Shown here: in pieces, positions 8,599 to 17,066 of the stretch | How the letters are laid out: each line of letters starts with the position of its first letter | Numbering within the stretch: position 1 is the stretch's first letter | Source of the DNA: Methylobacterium sp. J-076 | GTDB lineage: Bacteria > Pseudomonadota > Alphaproteobacteria > Rhizobiales > Beijerinckiaceae | Direction of reading: 5' to 3' | DNA: 64,000 bases | NCBI RefSeq assembly: GCF_022829405.1 | Contig: NZ_JAKSXW010000090.1 | Location: 62,001 to 126,000, forward strand | Notes under the pieces: model-generated | Databases searched by the model: none | What the model was told of the DNA's origin: nothing | What the model saw: the letters and a program-made list of their open reading frames with translations, nothing else | Made by a program: the position numbers and the translations under genes

Positions 8599-9213
8599 TT
8601 ACGCCAGAGGAGATGGCCCCTGTGGAAGCGCAATAGTCGAAGTCCCTTCGGCAATCTGCTCGGGGCCTCCCTCAGGCGGCCATACACCAGCACCATAGGC
8701 CCAAGAGCGTAGATCGGCCCGCTCCTTCAAGTTCGTGAAGCCCCAGATGTGTGTGATCCGCGGTGCTCCATCGAGGGCGTACATGTTCGTGACAAGATGC
8801 TCGGTATACTCATGTGCCGGTGTGATAGCGGCTTCCCAGCCTGCGAGCGTTGGCAGCAGCCCGCCCGGCTTCAGGTGGTAAGTCCGGAACTCGTACACCC
8901 CACCCCGGTCCCCGGTCCGGATCGGCGGCAGAAAGGCAAGTGGCGCGTAGCTGTCCATTTCCAGCGCCGTCACCACGCTCCCCGCATTGAACGGGTTAGC
9001 GCTCAGAAGCGCCCGGCGGCGCTCGGCAGTCATATCCTCCGGTGCCTCGAACCCACGCAGCACGATCAGGCGACCGAGTGTTCCTATCTCGGTCCGCCAG
9101 CAGCCAAACAGTTTACCCTTGGCCTCTGCGTCGTTCACCCAGTCATAAACGCCCTCGGATGCTCGACCGACAGCTAGCAACGGGCACGAAAGGGTAGTGA
9201 GTTCGTAGAGCAT
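8599..9213 (-). CDS. NIPSNAP family protein
   Basis: A 204-residue protein with the dimeric alpha/beta-barrel NIPSNAP fold, apparently two halves. The second half, GGVYEFRTYHLKPGGLLPTL followed by NMYALDGAPRITHIWGFTNLKERADLR, is a very typical NIPSNAP domain; the first half (MLYELTTLSCPL) is a weaker copy. The biochemical role of the bacterial family is poorly defined. It stands alone, flanked on both sides by repeat-scarred spacers, with no operon partners. Confidence 0.85.
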   Translation of the reverse strand: MLYELTTLSCPLLAVGRASEGVYDWVNDAEAKGKLFGCWRTEIGTLGRLIVLRGFEAPEDMTAERRRALLSANPFNAGSVVTALEMDSYAPLAFLPPIRTGDRGGVYEFRTYHLKPGGLLPTLAGWEAAITPAHEYTEHLVTNMYALDGAPRITHIWGFTNLKERADLRSWAYGAGVWPPEGGPEQIAEGTSTIALPQGPSPLA

Positions 9214-9468
9214 AGGTACCTCGGCGTTGCACTCTCAAGCCCAGAGCGCGCCATTCGTTTCAATGGGCCGAATCTGCACCTGCCATGGGTCGGAAGCGGG
9301 GAATATCGCTACGTCCGCGCTCGTCCGTTGCCGACCGAACCTGGTCGTGCGAGCAGTCGTCGGCGCTTCCCAAAAGCGGTCATGGGTCAACCGTCCGACA
9401 GCTTTGGCTCGCGACGACAAATAATCCACGACCCTCCATCCTGAAACTGACGTTTCACAGTCGGCGAG

Positions 9469-10215
9469 CTACGGCGTACCCCAAAACGGACGCTCATCCT
9501 CACTGCGCCGGTTCAGGTGAAGGTACTTCGGGTCGAACTCGGCGAAGGCCCTCAATCGCTCCACGTCGGGAATGCGCACGCGCTTGCTCTTCCACTCAAC
9601 CAACCCCTGGGCTCGCAGATCCTGAAGAACCCGGTTTACATGCACATTGGTGATACCCAGTGTGTCGGCAAGATCCTCCTGAGTAATCGGGAACTCGAAG
9701 CTGTCATTGCCCGCTAGGCCAACCACCCGCAGTCGCACGTGCAACTCGCAGATGAGATGCGCCATCTGACGGTCGGCTTCACACTGGCCCATGTTGACGA
9801 GCCACGCCCGCAGCGTGCCCTCATCGACCAGCGTCGCCCACCAGAGTGCCCGCGTGATGCGAGGGTGGTGGGCCGTCAGATCCTCGATGGTGGAGCGTGG
9901 AATGTCCACAATGGTGCAGCCCCAGCCGGTGCCGATGCTATGATCCATTTCGCCGAGGATGGCCACGTGCAGGTCGCAGAAGTCGCCAGGCGCCAGGAAA
10001 GCCATGATCTGGCGTCGCCCATCTCTGAGCGTCTTGTAGCGGCAGGCGAAGCCCTGCATAACGAGATGCACATCCTCAGGGCGCTCGCCTTCGGGGCTGA
10101 TGTCCATATGCCGCGCAACGCGCCGGGTCGTACCGGTAAGGTGCTGGAGGACAGCGCGGTCTTCGTCTGTCAGTTGCGCTCCGTGTTCGAGCTTCATGAT
10201 CAGCGGATTGGACAT
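9469..10215 (-). CDS. Crp/Fnr family transcriptional regulator
   Basis: A 248-residue regulator with an N-terminal cyclic-nucleotide-binding-like beta-roll (about 20-130; GRRQIMAFLAPGDFCDL matches the family phosphate-cassette region) and a C-terminal winged helix (ITQEDLADTLGITNVHVNRVLQDL, about 180-205). It lacks the N-terminal cysteine cluster of Fnr, so it is unlikely to hold an iron-sulfur cluster. Proteins of this form are abundant in Methylobacterium and Rhizobiales. Its promoter lies in the AT-rich spacer shared with the DUF6894 gene. Confidence 0.92.
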   Translation of the reverse strand: MSNPLIMKLEHGAQLTDEDRAVLQHLTGTTRRVARHMDISPEGERPEDVHLVMQGFACRYKTLRDGRRQIMAFLAPGDFCDLHVAILGEMDHSIGTGWGCTIVDIPRSTIEDLTAHHPRITRALWWATLVDEGTLRAWLVNMGQCEADRQMAHLICELHVRLRVVGLAGNDSFEFPITQEDLADTLGITNVHVNRVLQDLRAQGLVEWKSKRVRIPDVERLRAFAEFDPKYLHLNRRSEDERPFWGTP

Positions 10216-10555
10216 TCACCCCCCCGTAATTCGGCCGCCCTTATAAAGGGAAGTAGCAGGGCATCTTTCAGGTTTCACCGAATCATAATCCCACAGTTAA
10301 CATAGAGCGATACTTAGTAGTTCCCAAAACTTTTTTACGACCAAAGCCCAACAGATATAAGACGAAAATTTCTCTAATCGATTGATGCACGGCGGGATTT
10401 TAGTTGAGAAAATTCGGGCATCGAGCGTACTATTAAAACATAAATTATACCGCTTGTAGATTGTATGTGTTTTAGTTGAGTATCGCTGGCTGGTCGATTG
10501 TAGGCGCTAGCGGCTGGGTGAGGCGAGTGCTCCCGCCTGCAACCCGGAGGGTTTG
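10216..10555. promoter_or_regulatory. AT-rich divergent spacer with an 11-bp direct repeat
   Basis: This 340-base spacer separates the divergent Crp/Fnr and DUF6894 genes and is much richer in A+T than the window. TTTTAGTTGAG occurs at 10398-10408 and again at 10470-10480, 72 bases apart. No gene is supported. The repeat could be a regulator site. I saw no full TTGAT-N4-ATCAA Fnr box. Confidence 0.35.
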
Positions 10556-10816
10556 ATGCCTCGTTTCTTTTTCGACACCTACGACAGCATCATCGTCATA
10601 GATGATGTCGGCCAAGACTTGCCCAATGAGGACGCGGTGCGGGAGGTTGTCCGCAAGACTTTGGCCAGCATGCTCAGAGACGAGCACAAGGGTCGACCTG
10701 CCGCTCAGTTTCGGGCCGAAGTTCGCGACGAGGCCGGCATGAGCGTACTAACTGGGTCGGTGCTCATCGTCATTGATAAGTCGCCGGAGCGTAAAGGGGC
10801 AGAGGCTGCCCAGTAG
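10556..10816 (+). CDS. DUF6894-like small protein
   Basis: An 86-residue protein beginning MPRFFFDTYD and carrying the pattern D..G..LPNEDAVREVVRKTL and FRAEVRDEAGMSVL, typical of the small DUF6894 proteins that are numerous in Methylobacterium and Bradyrhizobium. Function unknown. CCGGAGG ends five bases before the ATG at 10556; the TTG just ahead is less well spaced. It is transcribed away from the Crp/Fnr gene. Confidence 0.75.
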   Translation: MPRFFFDTYDSIIVIDDVGQDLPNEDAVREVVRKTLASMLRDEHKGRPAAQFRAEVRDEAGMSVLTGSVLIVIDKSPERKGAEAAQ

Positions 10817-11192
10817 CCGATCCTCAACCGAGCATCTCCGGGTCACGCATTGGGTCATGAGAGGGCGTGACGTCGATATCCGCCCTGATACATTATCGCC
10901 CGAAAGCGGACGGTCGCAGTTCCACCACGAGTCGCCATTCCGCACTCGACCCAAACAGCCATCCCGGGGACGGAACGGATACCCTGAAAGCAGTCGCTCT
11001 AACCGCGTGAGAGCACCTCTTGGCGTGAGGCGGCCAATGCGTCCTCTGGTGCTACCGTCCATCTAATACCTATTGTAACCTTAAATCTTACGCTCGTCCG
11101 TTGCGCGCAGGGCAATCATTTTTCAACAGTGAGGGTGGTGAGCTGGGAACAGAAGAGCGCCTCGAAGCTTCCCGCCAATATACCCGCAGCGT
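10817..11192. other. Spacer with repeat remnants
   Basis: No gene seen. At 10899-10960 it carries a copy of the interspersed repeat (CGAAAGCGGAC, then CGACCCAAACAGCCATCC), and a further AAGCAG-type half follows near 10985. The remainder is unremarkable. Confidence 0.5.
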
Positions 11193-11576
11193 GTGATTGC
11201 GGGCGAGCGGGATGTGCACGTGCTCTTGCGAACTCTTATCGTTGTCACCGTAGTGAGTTCCGCTATGGTCGGTTCAAGCAGAGCTCAGAGTCAGGAAAAA
11301 CAGGCCTTGGCCCTTCTCCGAGCCTCCAGCGCGCAGTCGGCGATCATCACCTTCTGCACGAAGCATTTTAAGATCGACAGCACGACCGCACTCAGGATCT
11401 CTCAAACTGCCCGCGATGTTGCGACGGAGATACTCGGTAAGGAGCAATCAGAGGCCGCTTTCAAAAGCGAGTTGGCGCGCCGCTTCGACGAGGTGAAGGC
11501 GGTCGGTGAGCAGCAGTGGTGTGCCGATCAGCGGATGGCGCTTGCAGGCGATGAGGTGCAAATATTCCGAGAATGA
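11193..11576 (+). CDS. Hypothetical secreted protein
   Basis: A protein of up to 127 residues. A hydrophobic stretch, LLRTLIVVTVVSSAMVG, followed by SSRAQS looks like a signal peptide with cleavage near AQ-S, leaving a mature part of about 95 residues with two cysteines (TFCTKHF and QQWCADQ) that could form a disulfide. The GTG at 11193 opens the frame; GTG at 11214 or 11220 would give a more usual signal peptide, and GAGCGGG sits before 11214. No family recognised; no operon partner. Confidence 0.6.
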   Translation: MIAGERDVHVLLRTLIVVTVVSSAMVGSSRAQSQEKQALALLRASSAQSAIITFCTKHFKIDSTTALRISQTARDVATEILGKEQSEAAFKSELARRFDEVKAVGEQQWCADQRMALAGDEVQIFRE

Positions 11577-11722
11577 ATATCCCATCTCCGGTAGATTTTT
11601 TCAAGCTAATTCTGACGCATTACAGCCCAATGTAGCCGTTTATGTTGCCATGATCATGTTCATAAGCTGATGCTCGTCAGCTTCAGATTGGGATAAAGCA
11701 GACACTTGCTATTGCAGAGCCC

Positions 11723-12286
11723 TCAATCGTTGTTAATACAGTGTGCGACGACCCGCTCGGCCAGTCGAGCACCAGTGAGAGATGCCTCTGGGTGATCGAG
11801 CTTCATCGCTGCTAGCGGCATCTCGGGGTATTCAGCCTCGGCTAGATCTTGCACGAGACCAAGGCCACCGCATGCCGTGATTGCACGCATACCCTCAGCT
11901 CCGTCGGCATTGCTGCCGCTGAGTACAATACCGACGACACGTTTGCCGTAGGCTTCCGCCGCCGAGATAAACAGCGGATCGGCAGCCGGGCGAGTGAAGT
12001 GAACCTTTGGACCCTGATCCAGGCAGATCGCGCCGAAGCGCAGTCGCATGTGATAGTCAGGCGGAGCCACGTAAATCCGGCCAGCTGCAATGGCCTCACC
12101 GTGCCGAGCGAAAGCTGCTGGGAGACCGCCACACGCGTTGAGGAGGTCGGGGAGATGGCTCGGCTTCGCGCCGATGTGCTGGACGATAAACATGGAGGCG
12201 TTGCAGGGAGTTCGTAGGGCTGAAACGATCTGCCTGAGCGGATCAAGGCCACCAGCGGAGGTGGCAACGACAATGATAGCTCTCAT
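11723..12286 (-). CDS. Stand-alone CheB-type methylesterase domain protein
   Basis: A 187-residue protein covering only the catalytic domain of CheB, which removes methyl groups from (or deamidates) chemoreceptors. The triad is visible: Ser in VVATSAGG (about residue 10), His in FIVQHIG (about 37) and Asp in LSGSNADGAEGM (about 127). The response-regulator receiver that normally sits in front is absent, so phosphorylation control is missing. No che gene is nearby, so its target is unknown. Such orphan CheB domains are common in Rhizobiales. Confidence 0.88.
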   Translation of the reverse strand: MRAIIVVATSAGGLDPLRQIVSALRTPCNASMFIVQHIGAKPSHLPDLLNACGGLPAAFARHGEAIAAGRIYVAPPDYHMRLRFGAICLDQGPKVHFTRPAADPLFISAAEAYGKRVVGIVLSGSNADGAEGMRAITACGGLGLVQDLAEAEYPEMPLAAMKLDHPEASLTGARLAERVVAHCINND

Positions 12287-12549
12287 TCCATCACATCAAT
12301 CGCTGATATTAGATTTTGCTCATCTTCTTTACTCATAGTTCTTAGGAATATTTGTAGATTGTCAGCGCAGATGCGTCGACTCATAAATCCTCTATATGGC
12401 TATAATACCTCGAAAATATTCTCATTGTCATCTAAGCTGCACAATGTTTGCCCATCATAAGCCGGAATAAGCTGTCTATAAGGTATCAATCCGAAACCAA
12501 GGCGCTGATCGAGCCTTCCTTGAGTATTATAAATCAGCTAGAATCCTAT

Positions 12550-12792
12550 CTATATCATTTTTTCGCTTTTTAAGTAGCCATGTTCGTCGAAAATGCCCTC
12601 CCAAACTGAGTTGGCAACCTTCATCGTCACACGAGTCTTGCCATTATCCGCGTCAAATCCTTCCTCAATTCGGCTTGTTACTAGGCCGAGTCTCATCTTT
12701 TGCCGCATGATGCCTGGATTGATCATGAGGCGGGAGTGAAGCTGTTCGGGATCAAGCATCCAATCTCCACGTTCGTTGCGCTCTAACCGCAT
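12550..12792 (-). CDS. DUF6522-like small protein
   Basis: An 80-residue protein: an N-terminal W.LD segment, then MRQKMRLGLVTSRIEEGFDADNGKTRVTMKV and a C-terminal DEHGYLKS. This pattern, G.VTSR.E.G followed by an acidic turn and a basic strand, matches the DUF6522 proteins found in Methylobacterium and Bradyrhizobium (recalled). Function unknown. It stands alone in an AT-rich stretch. Confidence 0.6.
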   Translation of the reverse strand: MRLERNERGDWMLDPEQLHSRLMINPGIMRQKMRLGLVTSRIEEGFDADNGKTRVTMKVANSVWEGIFDEHGYLKSEKMI

Positions 12793-13277
12793 TGGGTGAT
12801 CCTATCCAGCTTGGCGTCGAATGTGGCGCCGTGATCAATGTTAGCATTATCAAGCGCCACCTACATTGATTATTATGCAAATCAGTAGGAAGCCACCTAA
12901 TCGGCAAGGGCTACCCATCGCATGACCGGAGCGAATGTCCCCTTCCCCTATGGGACAGTTCAAGACTGGGCAGTCAGGATACCAACCTAAGCAGTCATTC
13001 CGGTCGGGACCCAACGTGGCAATTAATGAACGTTTTGTCGATGCTTCGAAGCGGACAGCATAGGGGGATTGTCGCAGAGAATTCAGACGATCTTACCGGG
13101 CGCGATGCACGCATAATCAAACGCCAAAGTGGGCAAGCGCGAACCTAATATAAATCAATCTCGAATACTGATCTGTATTGTATTTGATTAATTGTCGCAC
13201 CCGCTTCTTAGATGTAGAATTTCGAAACGATGATACGCTATAAATTCGATCCACGTTAGTTTTATGTGGTTCGTCAA
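12793..13277. other. Spacer, AT-rich, with weak repeat remnants
   Basis: No gene seen. Near 12930-13070 it holds degraded pieces resembling the interspersed repeat (GACCCAACGTGGCAATT, then CTTCGAAGCGGACAG). The last 100 bases are AT-rich and probably contain the promoter of the following GAF-EAL gene. Confidence 0.4.
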
Positions 13278-15032
13278 ATGAACGCGGAAGCTGAGCGGCT
13301 GCATTCTCTCACTCAACTCGAAATTCTGGGCACGCCCGCCAGCGAGAGTTTTGACCGTATCACTCGCTTGGCCAGCAAGATCTTCAATCTGCCAATAGCC
13401 GCGGTTTCTCTGACTGATAGCGATCGGCAATGGTTCAAATCAAGGGTCGGCGTGGAGCACTGGTCTATCCCACGCGAGAAGGCCCCGTGCAGCCAAGTCG
13501 CCGAGACTTGTGGCGTGGTCATAATCGAAGATTTCCTTGCAGACCCTTTTTATAGTGACAGTCTTTTGGCCAAGGCTGGTATACGCTTCTACGCTGGCGC
13601 GCCCCTAGTCACACGCGACGGCTTCGGCCTCGGGGCCATGTGTGTGTTGGGAATGACGCCGCGAAGGATACATCGGGAAGAATTGACGGCACTTCGTGAC
13701 CTCGCTGCTACGGTCATGGCGCAGATCGAGTTGCAGCATGCTTTTGGACGGATAGACCCGATTAGCGAACTGCCGAACCGAACGCAGTTCATAGAGGACC
13801 TCAGCGACCTCGCGCGGGATCAAACGCCCGGGCAACGGCGGACGGCGGTTTTAGTGGACCTAATCGCCGTGGATCAAATGAATCACGTCGTCCGTGTGAT
13901 GGGACAGGCTGTCGTAGATGACATGGTCAAGACAGCCGGACGGCTCTTTCGTCATTTGATTGGTCCGCAGCAAAAGGCCTACCACGTCGGCGCCACCCAA
14001 CTCGCGGCATTAACTCCCGATGGGATGGATGAAATCGCCTGCAGTAATTTCTTGACCGCCCAAGCTGAACGCCTGCGCAAGCTCGGGGGGCCACATGCCC
14101 TCGGTTCGACGGTTGTCGGCATTGCGCCATTCCCATTAGGCGGCCTGCCACCCATCGACATACTAAGGATCGCTCAAGGGGCGGCGCTGGACGCCCGTTC
14201 CATGAACAAGTCGTTTGAGATCTACTCGCAGGCCCTCGATACGGCCTCGCAGCGAAGCTTCATATTGCTTCGGGATTTCGAGGCCGCCCTGAAAAATCCA
14301 GTCGAATTACGATTGGTCTACCAGCCCCGTATCGACCTCGCGACCGGACGTTGTGTAGGTGCCGAAGCGCTGATGCGTTGGACGCATCCAACCCTTGGAT
14401 CGATCTCACCGGGCGAATTTATCCCGCTCATCGAACGCATAGCTTTGGCCACGCCAGCAACCGCTTGGGTACTGGAGACGGCAATCTCACAAATTGCTCG
14501 GTGGCGTAACCACGGCATAGACTTCGTCGTCTCGGTCAACATCTCGTCCACCAATTTGCATGAAACGGATTTCGCCTCGCGTGTCAGCCAAATTCTGGTT
14601 CGACATGGCGTGGAACCGGAATGGCTCGAACTCGAAGTAACCGAGACGGCGGTGATGACCGATGCCGCGCAGGCGCTCGTCCAGCTGAGTAAGCTTAGAG
14701 CGGCCGGCATCCGTTTGGCGATCGACGACTTTGGGACTGGATATAGCAGTCTGGCCTACCTACAGAGGCTGCCCGTTCATGTTGTGAAGATCGACCGCGC
14801 CTTCATGATGGGTCTTGACGTCGACCCTCGTCAGCTATCGCTCGTGACAATGATGGTGTCGATGGCTAAACATCTTGGCTACCGAGTGGTTGCAGAAGGC
14901 GTGGAAACTCAGCAAGCGTTAAAGCTTTTGCGAACGACAGGCTGCGATGAAGCACAGGGTTACCACTTTGCCCGTCCGATGGCTGCGGATGAGCTTGTGA
15001 GGTGGGTCGGTAGAGACCCAATTGCTCTCTGA
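13278..15032 (+). CDS. GAF-(degenerate GGDEF)-EAL cyclic-di-GMP phosphodiesterase
   Basis: A 584-residue cytoplasmic signalling protein. A GAF sensor domain (about 15-155) contains SLTDSDRQWFKSRVG and REKAPCSQV. A GGDEF-like domain follows (about 160-320), starting DPISELPNRTQFI, but its signature position reads HVGATQLAAL, so cyclase activity is unlikely. The EAL domain (about 340-580) keeps EALMRW near 361, ETAVMTD, DDFGTGYSSLAYL near 482, KIDRAFM and VAEGVET near 537, so it should hydrolyse c-di-GMP. The GTG at 13266 also opens the frame, but the ATG at 13278 begins the usual GAF leader (MNAEAERLHSL). The gene is monocistronic. Confidence 0.92.
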   Translation: MNAEAERLHSLTQLEILGTPASESFDRITRLASKIFNLPIAAVSLTDSDRQWFKSRVGVEHWSIPREKAPCSQVAETCGVVIIEDFLADPFYSDSLLAKAGIRFYAGAPLVTRDGFGLGAMCVLGMTPRRIHREELTALRDLAATVMAQIELQHAFGRIDPISELPNRTQFIEDLSDLARDQTPGQRRTAVLVDLIAVDQMNHVVRVMGQAVVDDMVKTAGRLFRHLIGPQQKAYHVGATQLAALTPDGMDEIACSNFLTAQAERLRKLGGPHALGSTVVGIAPFPLGGLPPIDILRIAQGAALDARSMNKSFEIYSQALDTASQRSFILLRDFEAALKNPVELRLVYQPRIDLATGRCVGAEALMRWTHPTLGSISPGEFIPLIERIALATPATAWVLETAISQIARWRNHGIDFVVSVNISSTNLHETDFASRVSQILVRHGVEPEWLELEVTETAVMTDAAQALVQLSKLRAAGIRLAIDDFGTGYSSLAYLQRLPVHVVKIDRAFMMGLDVDPRQLSLVTMMVSMAKHLGYRVVAEGVETQQALKLLRTTGCDEAQGYHFARPMAADELVRWVGRDPIAL

Positions 15033-15297
15033 AGATATTTCAGAGGCAAGATGCAAGTGGGCGATAGAGACGCCAACAGGCTTAGCTCTATGCCAGAGTT
15101 TCTCTGGAGTATAATCGAGATAAATTGGCCGCCTCTATGGCAGCTGCTTAATTTGTCTAGCTTTGTAAAAACGGACCGACTGAAATCCGCCCGATCCAGA
15201 CGTTCGCCAATCGCCAGCGGATTTCCCCTCCGCCAATCGAACGCCGCAGCGTCAAGGCGCAGCGAGTCATTCGCGCCGCTGCGAGAGTCGAAATTAC

Positions 15298-15307
15298 GTT
15301 TGCAAAA
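15298..15307 (+). repeat. GTTTGCAAAA copy 1
   Basis: First of three identical 10-mers; the others are at 15351-15360 and 15486-15495. They surround the tRNA-Pro fragment at 15391-15436 and could be recombinase arm sites or leftovers of element ends. Confidence 0.5.
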
Positions 15308-15350
15308 CGGGCGAGAAGCCGAATGAGATCAATGCTGGCCGGGTTGTTCC

Positions 15351-15360
15351 GTTTGCAAAA
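15351..15360 (+). repeat. GTTTGCAAAA copy 2
   Basis: Second identical copy, 31 bases before the tRNA-Pro fragment and in the same orientation as the first and third copies. Confidence 0.5.
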
Positions 15361-15390
15361 TTATCGTCGCGCTTCAACGACTGTGACCAA

Positions 15391-15436
15391 ACTGGGGGAC
15401 TAGGGGTCGTGGGTTCGAACCCCGCCACTCCGACCA
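15391..15436 (+). other. 3' half of tRNA-Pro(GGG): probable attachment-site scar
   Basis: From the anticodon loop onward the sequence reads as a proper tRNA: loop CTGGGGG with anticodon GGG, anticodon-stem 3' strand ACTAG, five-base variable loop GGGTC, T-arm GTGGG-TTCGAAC-CCCGC, acceptor 3' strand CACTCCG, discriminator A and encoded CCA. The required 5' acceptor CGGAGTG, D-arm and 5' anticodon strand are absent; the upstream bases do not pair. Position 72 G with A73 fits tRNA-Pro. Half-tRNAs broken in the anticodon loop are typical products of tyrosine-recombinase integration. Confidence 0.75.
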
Positions 15437-15485
15437 TTTATCGCATATAGATCATAAGCTTAGGCCATCAGCGCATGCCATTTTG

Positions 15486-15495
15486 GTTTGCAAAA
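15486..15495 (+). repeat. GTTTGCAAAA copy 3
   Basis: Third identical copy, 50 bases after the CCA end of the tRNA-Pro fragment, in the same orientation. Confidence 0.5.
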
Positions 15496-15645
15496 TCGTG
15501 GTTAATTGGCTGCTTTCGACCCAACTCTGCCACTTAATCCCTGCTTCGCTTTTCCCGGGAGCGGACGCCGTTTCGGAGAACCTTCGTTGCAAGCCGCTCG
15601 TCGTGCTGATGGAGTGTGCATGGGATACGCGAACGCTGCTGGCAG

Positions 15646-16185
15646 ATGATGCAAGACACTGACGAATTCCATATGGAGCAGCGCCGGGTAGCGGTGGGGA
15701 TGGCGTCGGGCTTAGCAATCACTGCCCTGGCATTGACGCTGGCTACTTCGTGGGAGCCGGTGGGAATGCCGGTGAAACCGCTTGCTGAACGTCTGCAAGC
15801 TGCACTGCGAACAGACCTGTTCGTCATCGTCTGGCTTGCTGCTGCAATCGCGAATGTCGCGCGACTGAGGTTTTTCTCACTTGATGATATCGCAGGAAGC
15901 AAGGCAGGGCCCGGATCAAAACCCGTGCAAGATGCCGTAGCATTTCTACAGAACACTCTAGAGCAGAGCATTCTAGCAATCCCAACACACCTGGCGTTCG
16001 CGACGGCCGCAGTCCATCCGATGAGCGTGTTGATGATGGTCACTGCGCTGTTTTGCGTCGGCCGGGCAATGTTTTGGATCGGCTATCAGCGTGGTGCACA
16101 CGGTCGTGCGCTCGGGTTCGCCCTGACATTCTACCCAACTGTTGCGTTGCTGGGGATATCAGCAGTCGACGTCGTTATAGGATGA
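15646..16185 (+). CDS. MAPEG family membrane protein
   Basis: A 179-residue protein with about four hydrophobic segments. The pattern RTDLFVIVWLAAAIANVARLRFF, then a loop with Gly and Pro, QNTLEQSILAIPTHLAFATA and GRAMFWIGYQRGAHGRALGF fits MAPEG (membrane-associated eicosanoid and glutathione metabolism) proteins. The LEQ..LAI.T helix and the R..FWIGY..G.HGRA block are the best markers. The frame opens at 15616; ATG at 15646 or 15649 is the likelier start, though no strong ribosome site is visible. Bacterial substrate unknown. Confidence 0.78.
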   Translation: MMQDTDEFHMEQRRVAVGMASGLAITALALTLATSWEPVGMPVKPLAERLQAALRTDLFVIVWLAAAIANVARLRFFSLDDIAGSKAGPGSKPVQDAVAFLQNTLEQSILAIPTHLAFATAAVHPMSVLMMVTALFCVGRAMFWIGYQRGAHGRALGFALTFYPTVALLGISAVDVVIG

Positions 16186-16358
16186 GACCAGTAAGGCCCC
16201 GTCGCCTCGTGTGGTCGAGAGCGCGACGGCGCAATCTCGACCCGAACAGCCGGTCGGATAGCGACCCAACCTCGCCGTTACTACCGATATGAGCTGCACC
16301 CATATGCAGACGTGGGGTCTGCGTTCCAATAGGGCTTACGGTGCGGAACGCCAAACGC
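16186..16358. repeat. Spacer with two interspersed-repeat words
   Basis: Contains TCGACCCGAACAGCCGGTC (16238-16256) and GCGACCCAACCTCGCCGTTA (16261-16280), two tandem variants of the repeat core found in several other spacers here. No gene. Confidence 0.5.
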
Positions 16359-16685
16359 TTAAGTTGAGGAATGTTTCCGAGTGCTTCGCGAGTGGCACAC
16401 CAATGGTAGCGCCGCGTGTGGCTCGTGTGATGGGGTTTGGGCTGCGGTCAAGCGCTTGGTATTGAAAGCGACATGCTCGCGGTAGCGCGCGATGACCATC
16501 TCAGGCGATCCACCCGACATCAACATTGTCATCGCCTCGCTCGCCGCATGCATTTTCTCAACGACCATGGATTGAGCCTCGGCTCGGCCCTCACGGCCGC
16601 CCCAGGCGAGACGGACCATGCGTAGTTCGATGACGCGCTGAGCCTCAATCGCTAGCATCATCGACGAAAAGAAAGGATTGTACAT
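16359..16685 (-). CDS. Hypothetical protein of a short helical Methylobacterium type
   Basis: A 108-residue helical protein beginning MYNPFFSSMMLAIEAQRVIELR, followed by KLAWGG-like VRLAWGGREGRAEAQSMVVEKM and MSGGSPEMVIARYREHV. I recall similar uncharacterised short proteins in Methylobacterium that share the 'EAQ..IELR......GG..A..EA..MV.EK' pattern, loosely like phasins. The frame is open to 16826, but GGAGAG lies just before the ATG at 16685, where the conserved part begins. No signal peptide; function unknown. Confidence 0.7.
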   Translation of the reverse strand: MYNPFFSSMMLAIEAQRVIELRMVRLAWGGREGRAEAQSMVVEKMHAASEAMTMLMSGGSPEMVIARYREHVAFNTKRLTAAQTPSHEPHAALPLVCHSRSTRKHSST

Positions 16686-16889
16686 AAGACTCTCCAAGCT
16701 GCGGTAGAGGCCGCCAAAATCAACGTGGCTCGAGCCCTGAATGATCCTGACTAAAAATATTGAGGGAAGATGTCGCACCCTCATTCCAATCAAAATCAGT
16801 AACTTATGGTCGGGTGCCAAGTTCATCTTATAGCATTGTGCTCCCCGTCGCCCTTCCTTCGACGGTTCTCCCGACGAAAGGCACGTCTC

Positions 16890-17066
16890 ATGGGCAGTGG
16901 CATCTTCCTTTTATTTTTGGCGCTTGGCACGATCGGCGGCGTCGGCTTCCTCGCACTGGGCGCGCGGAAGCAAGTCGCTAATTTAAAAGGTGACCCGGAA
17001 CGCTCCAACCTCATCAAGGACCACGGCGGTGTGCCACGTCCAAACATGCCGGGGACGGAGCATTGA
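16890..17066 (+). CDS. Small single-pass membrane protein, hypothetical
   Basis: A 58-residue protein: an N-terminal hydrophobic helix (GIFLLFLALGTIGGVGFLALG), then a basic stop-transfer stretch (ARKQVANLK) and a polar tail ending NMPGTEH. The ATG at 16890 has AAAGG about ten bases upstream; earlier codons in the frame look non-coding. No family recognised. It is transcribed divergently from the short helical protein gene. Confidence 0.55.
   Translation: MGSGIFLLFLALGTIGGVGFLALGARKQVANLKGDPERSNLIKDHGGVPRPNMPGTEH

Larger units (their letters stand above)
15033..15645. other. Spacer with integration-site features
   Basis: Contains no protein gene. It holds a 7-bp hairpin just after the EAL gene (CTCTGAA at 15027-15033 with TTCAGAG at 15039-15045), three copies of GTTTGCAAAA, the 3' half of a tRNA-Pro, and one interspersed-repeat copy at 15511-15570. 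Confidence 0.6.

Noticed and set aside
10216..10555. Fnr/Crp box in the spacer upstream of the Crp/Fnr gene
   Set aside because: AT-rich words resemble half-sites but no complete symmetric TTGAT-N4-ATCAA or TGTGA-N6-TCACA was found.
15391..15436. A functional tRNA gene
   Set aside because: Only the 3' half is present; the 5' acceptor strand, D-arm and 5' anticodon strand cannot be found upstream.
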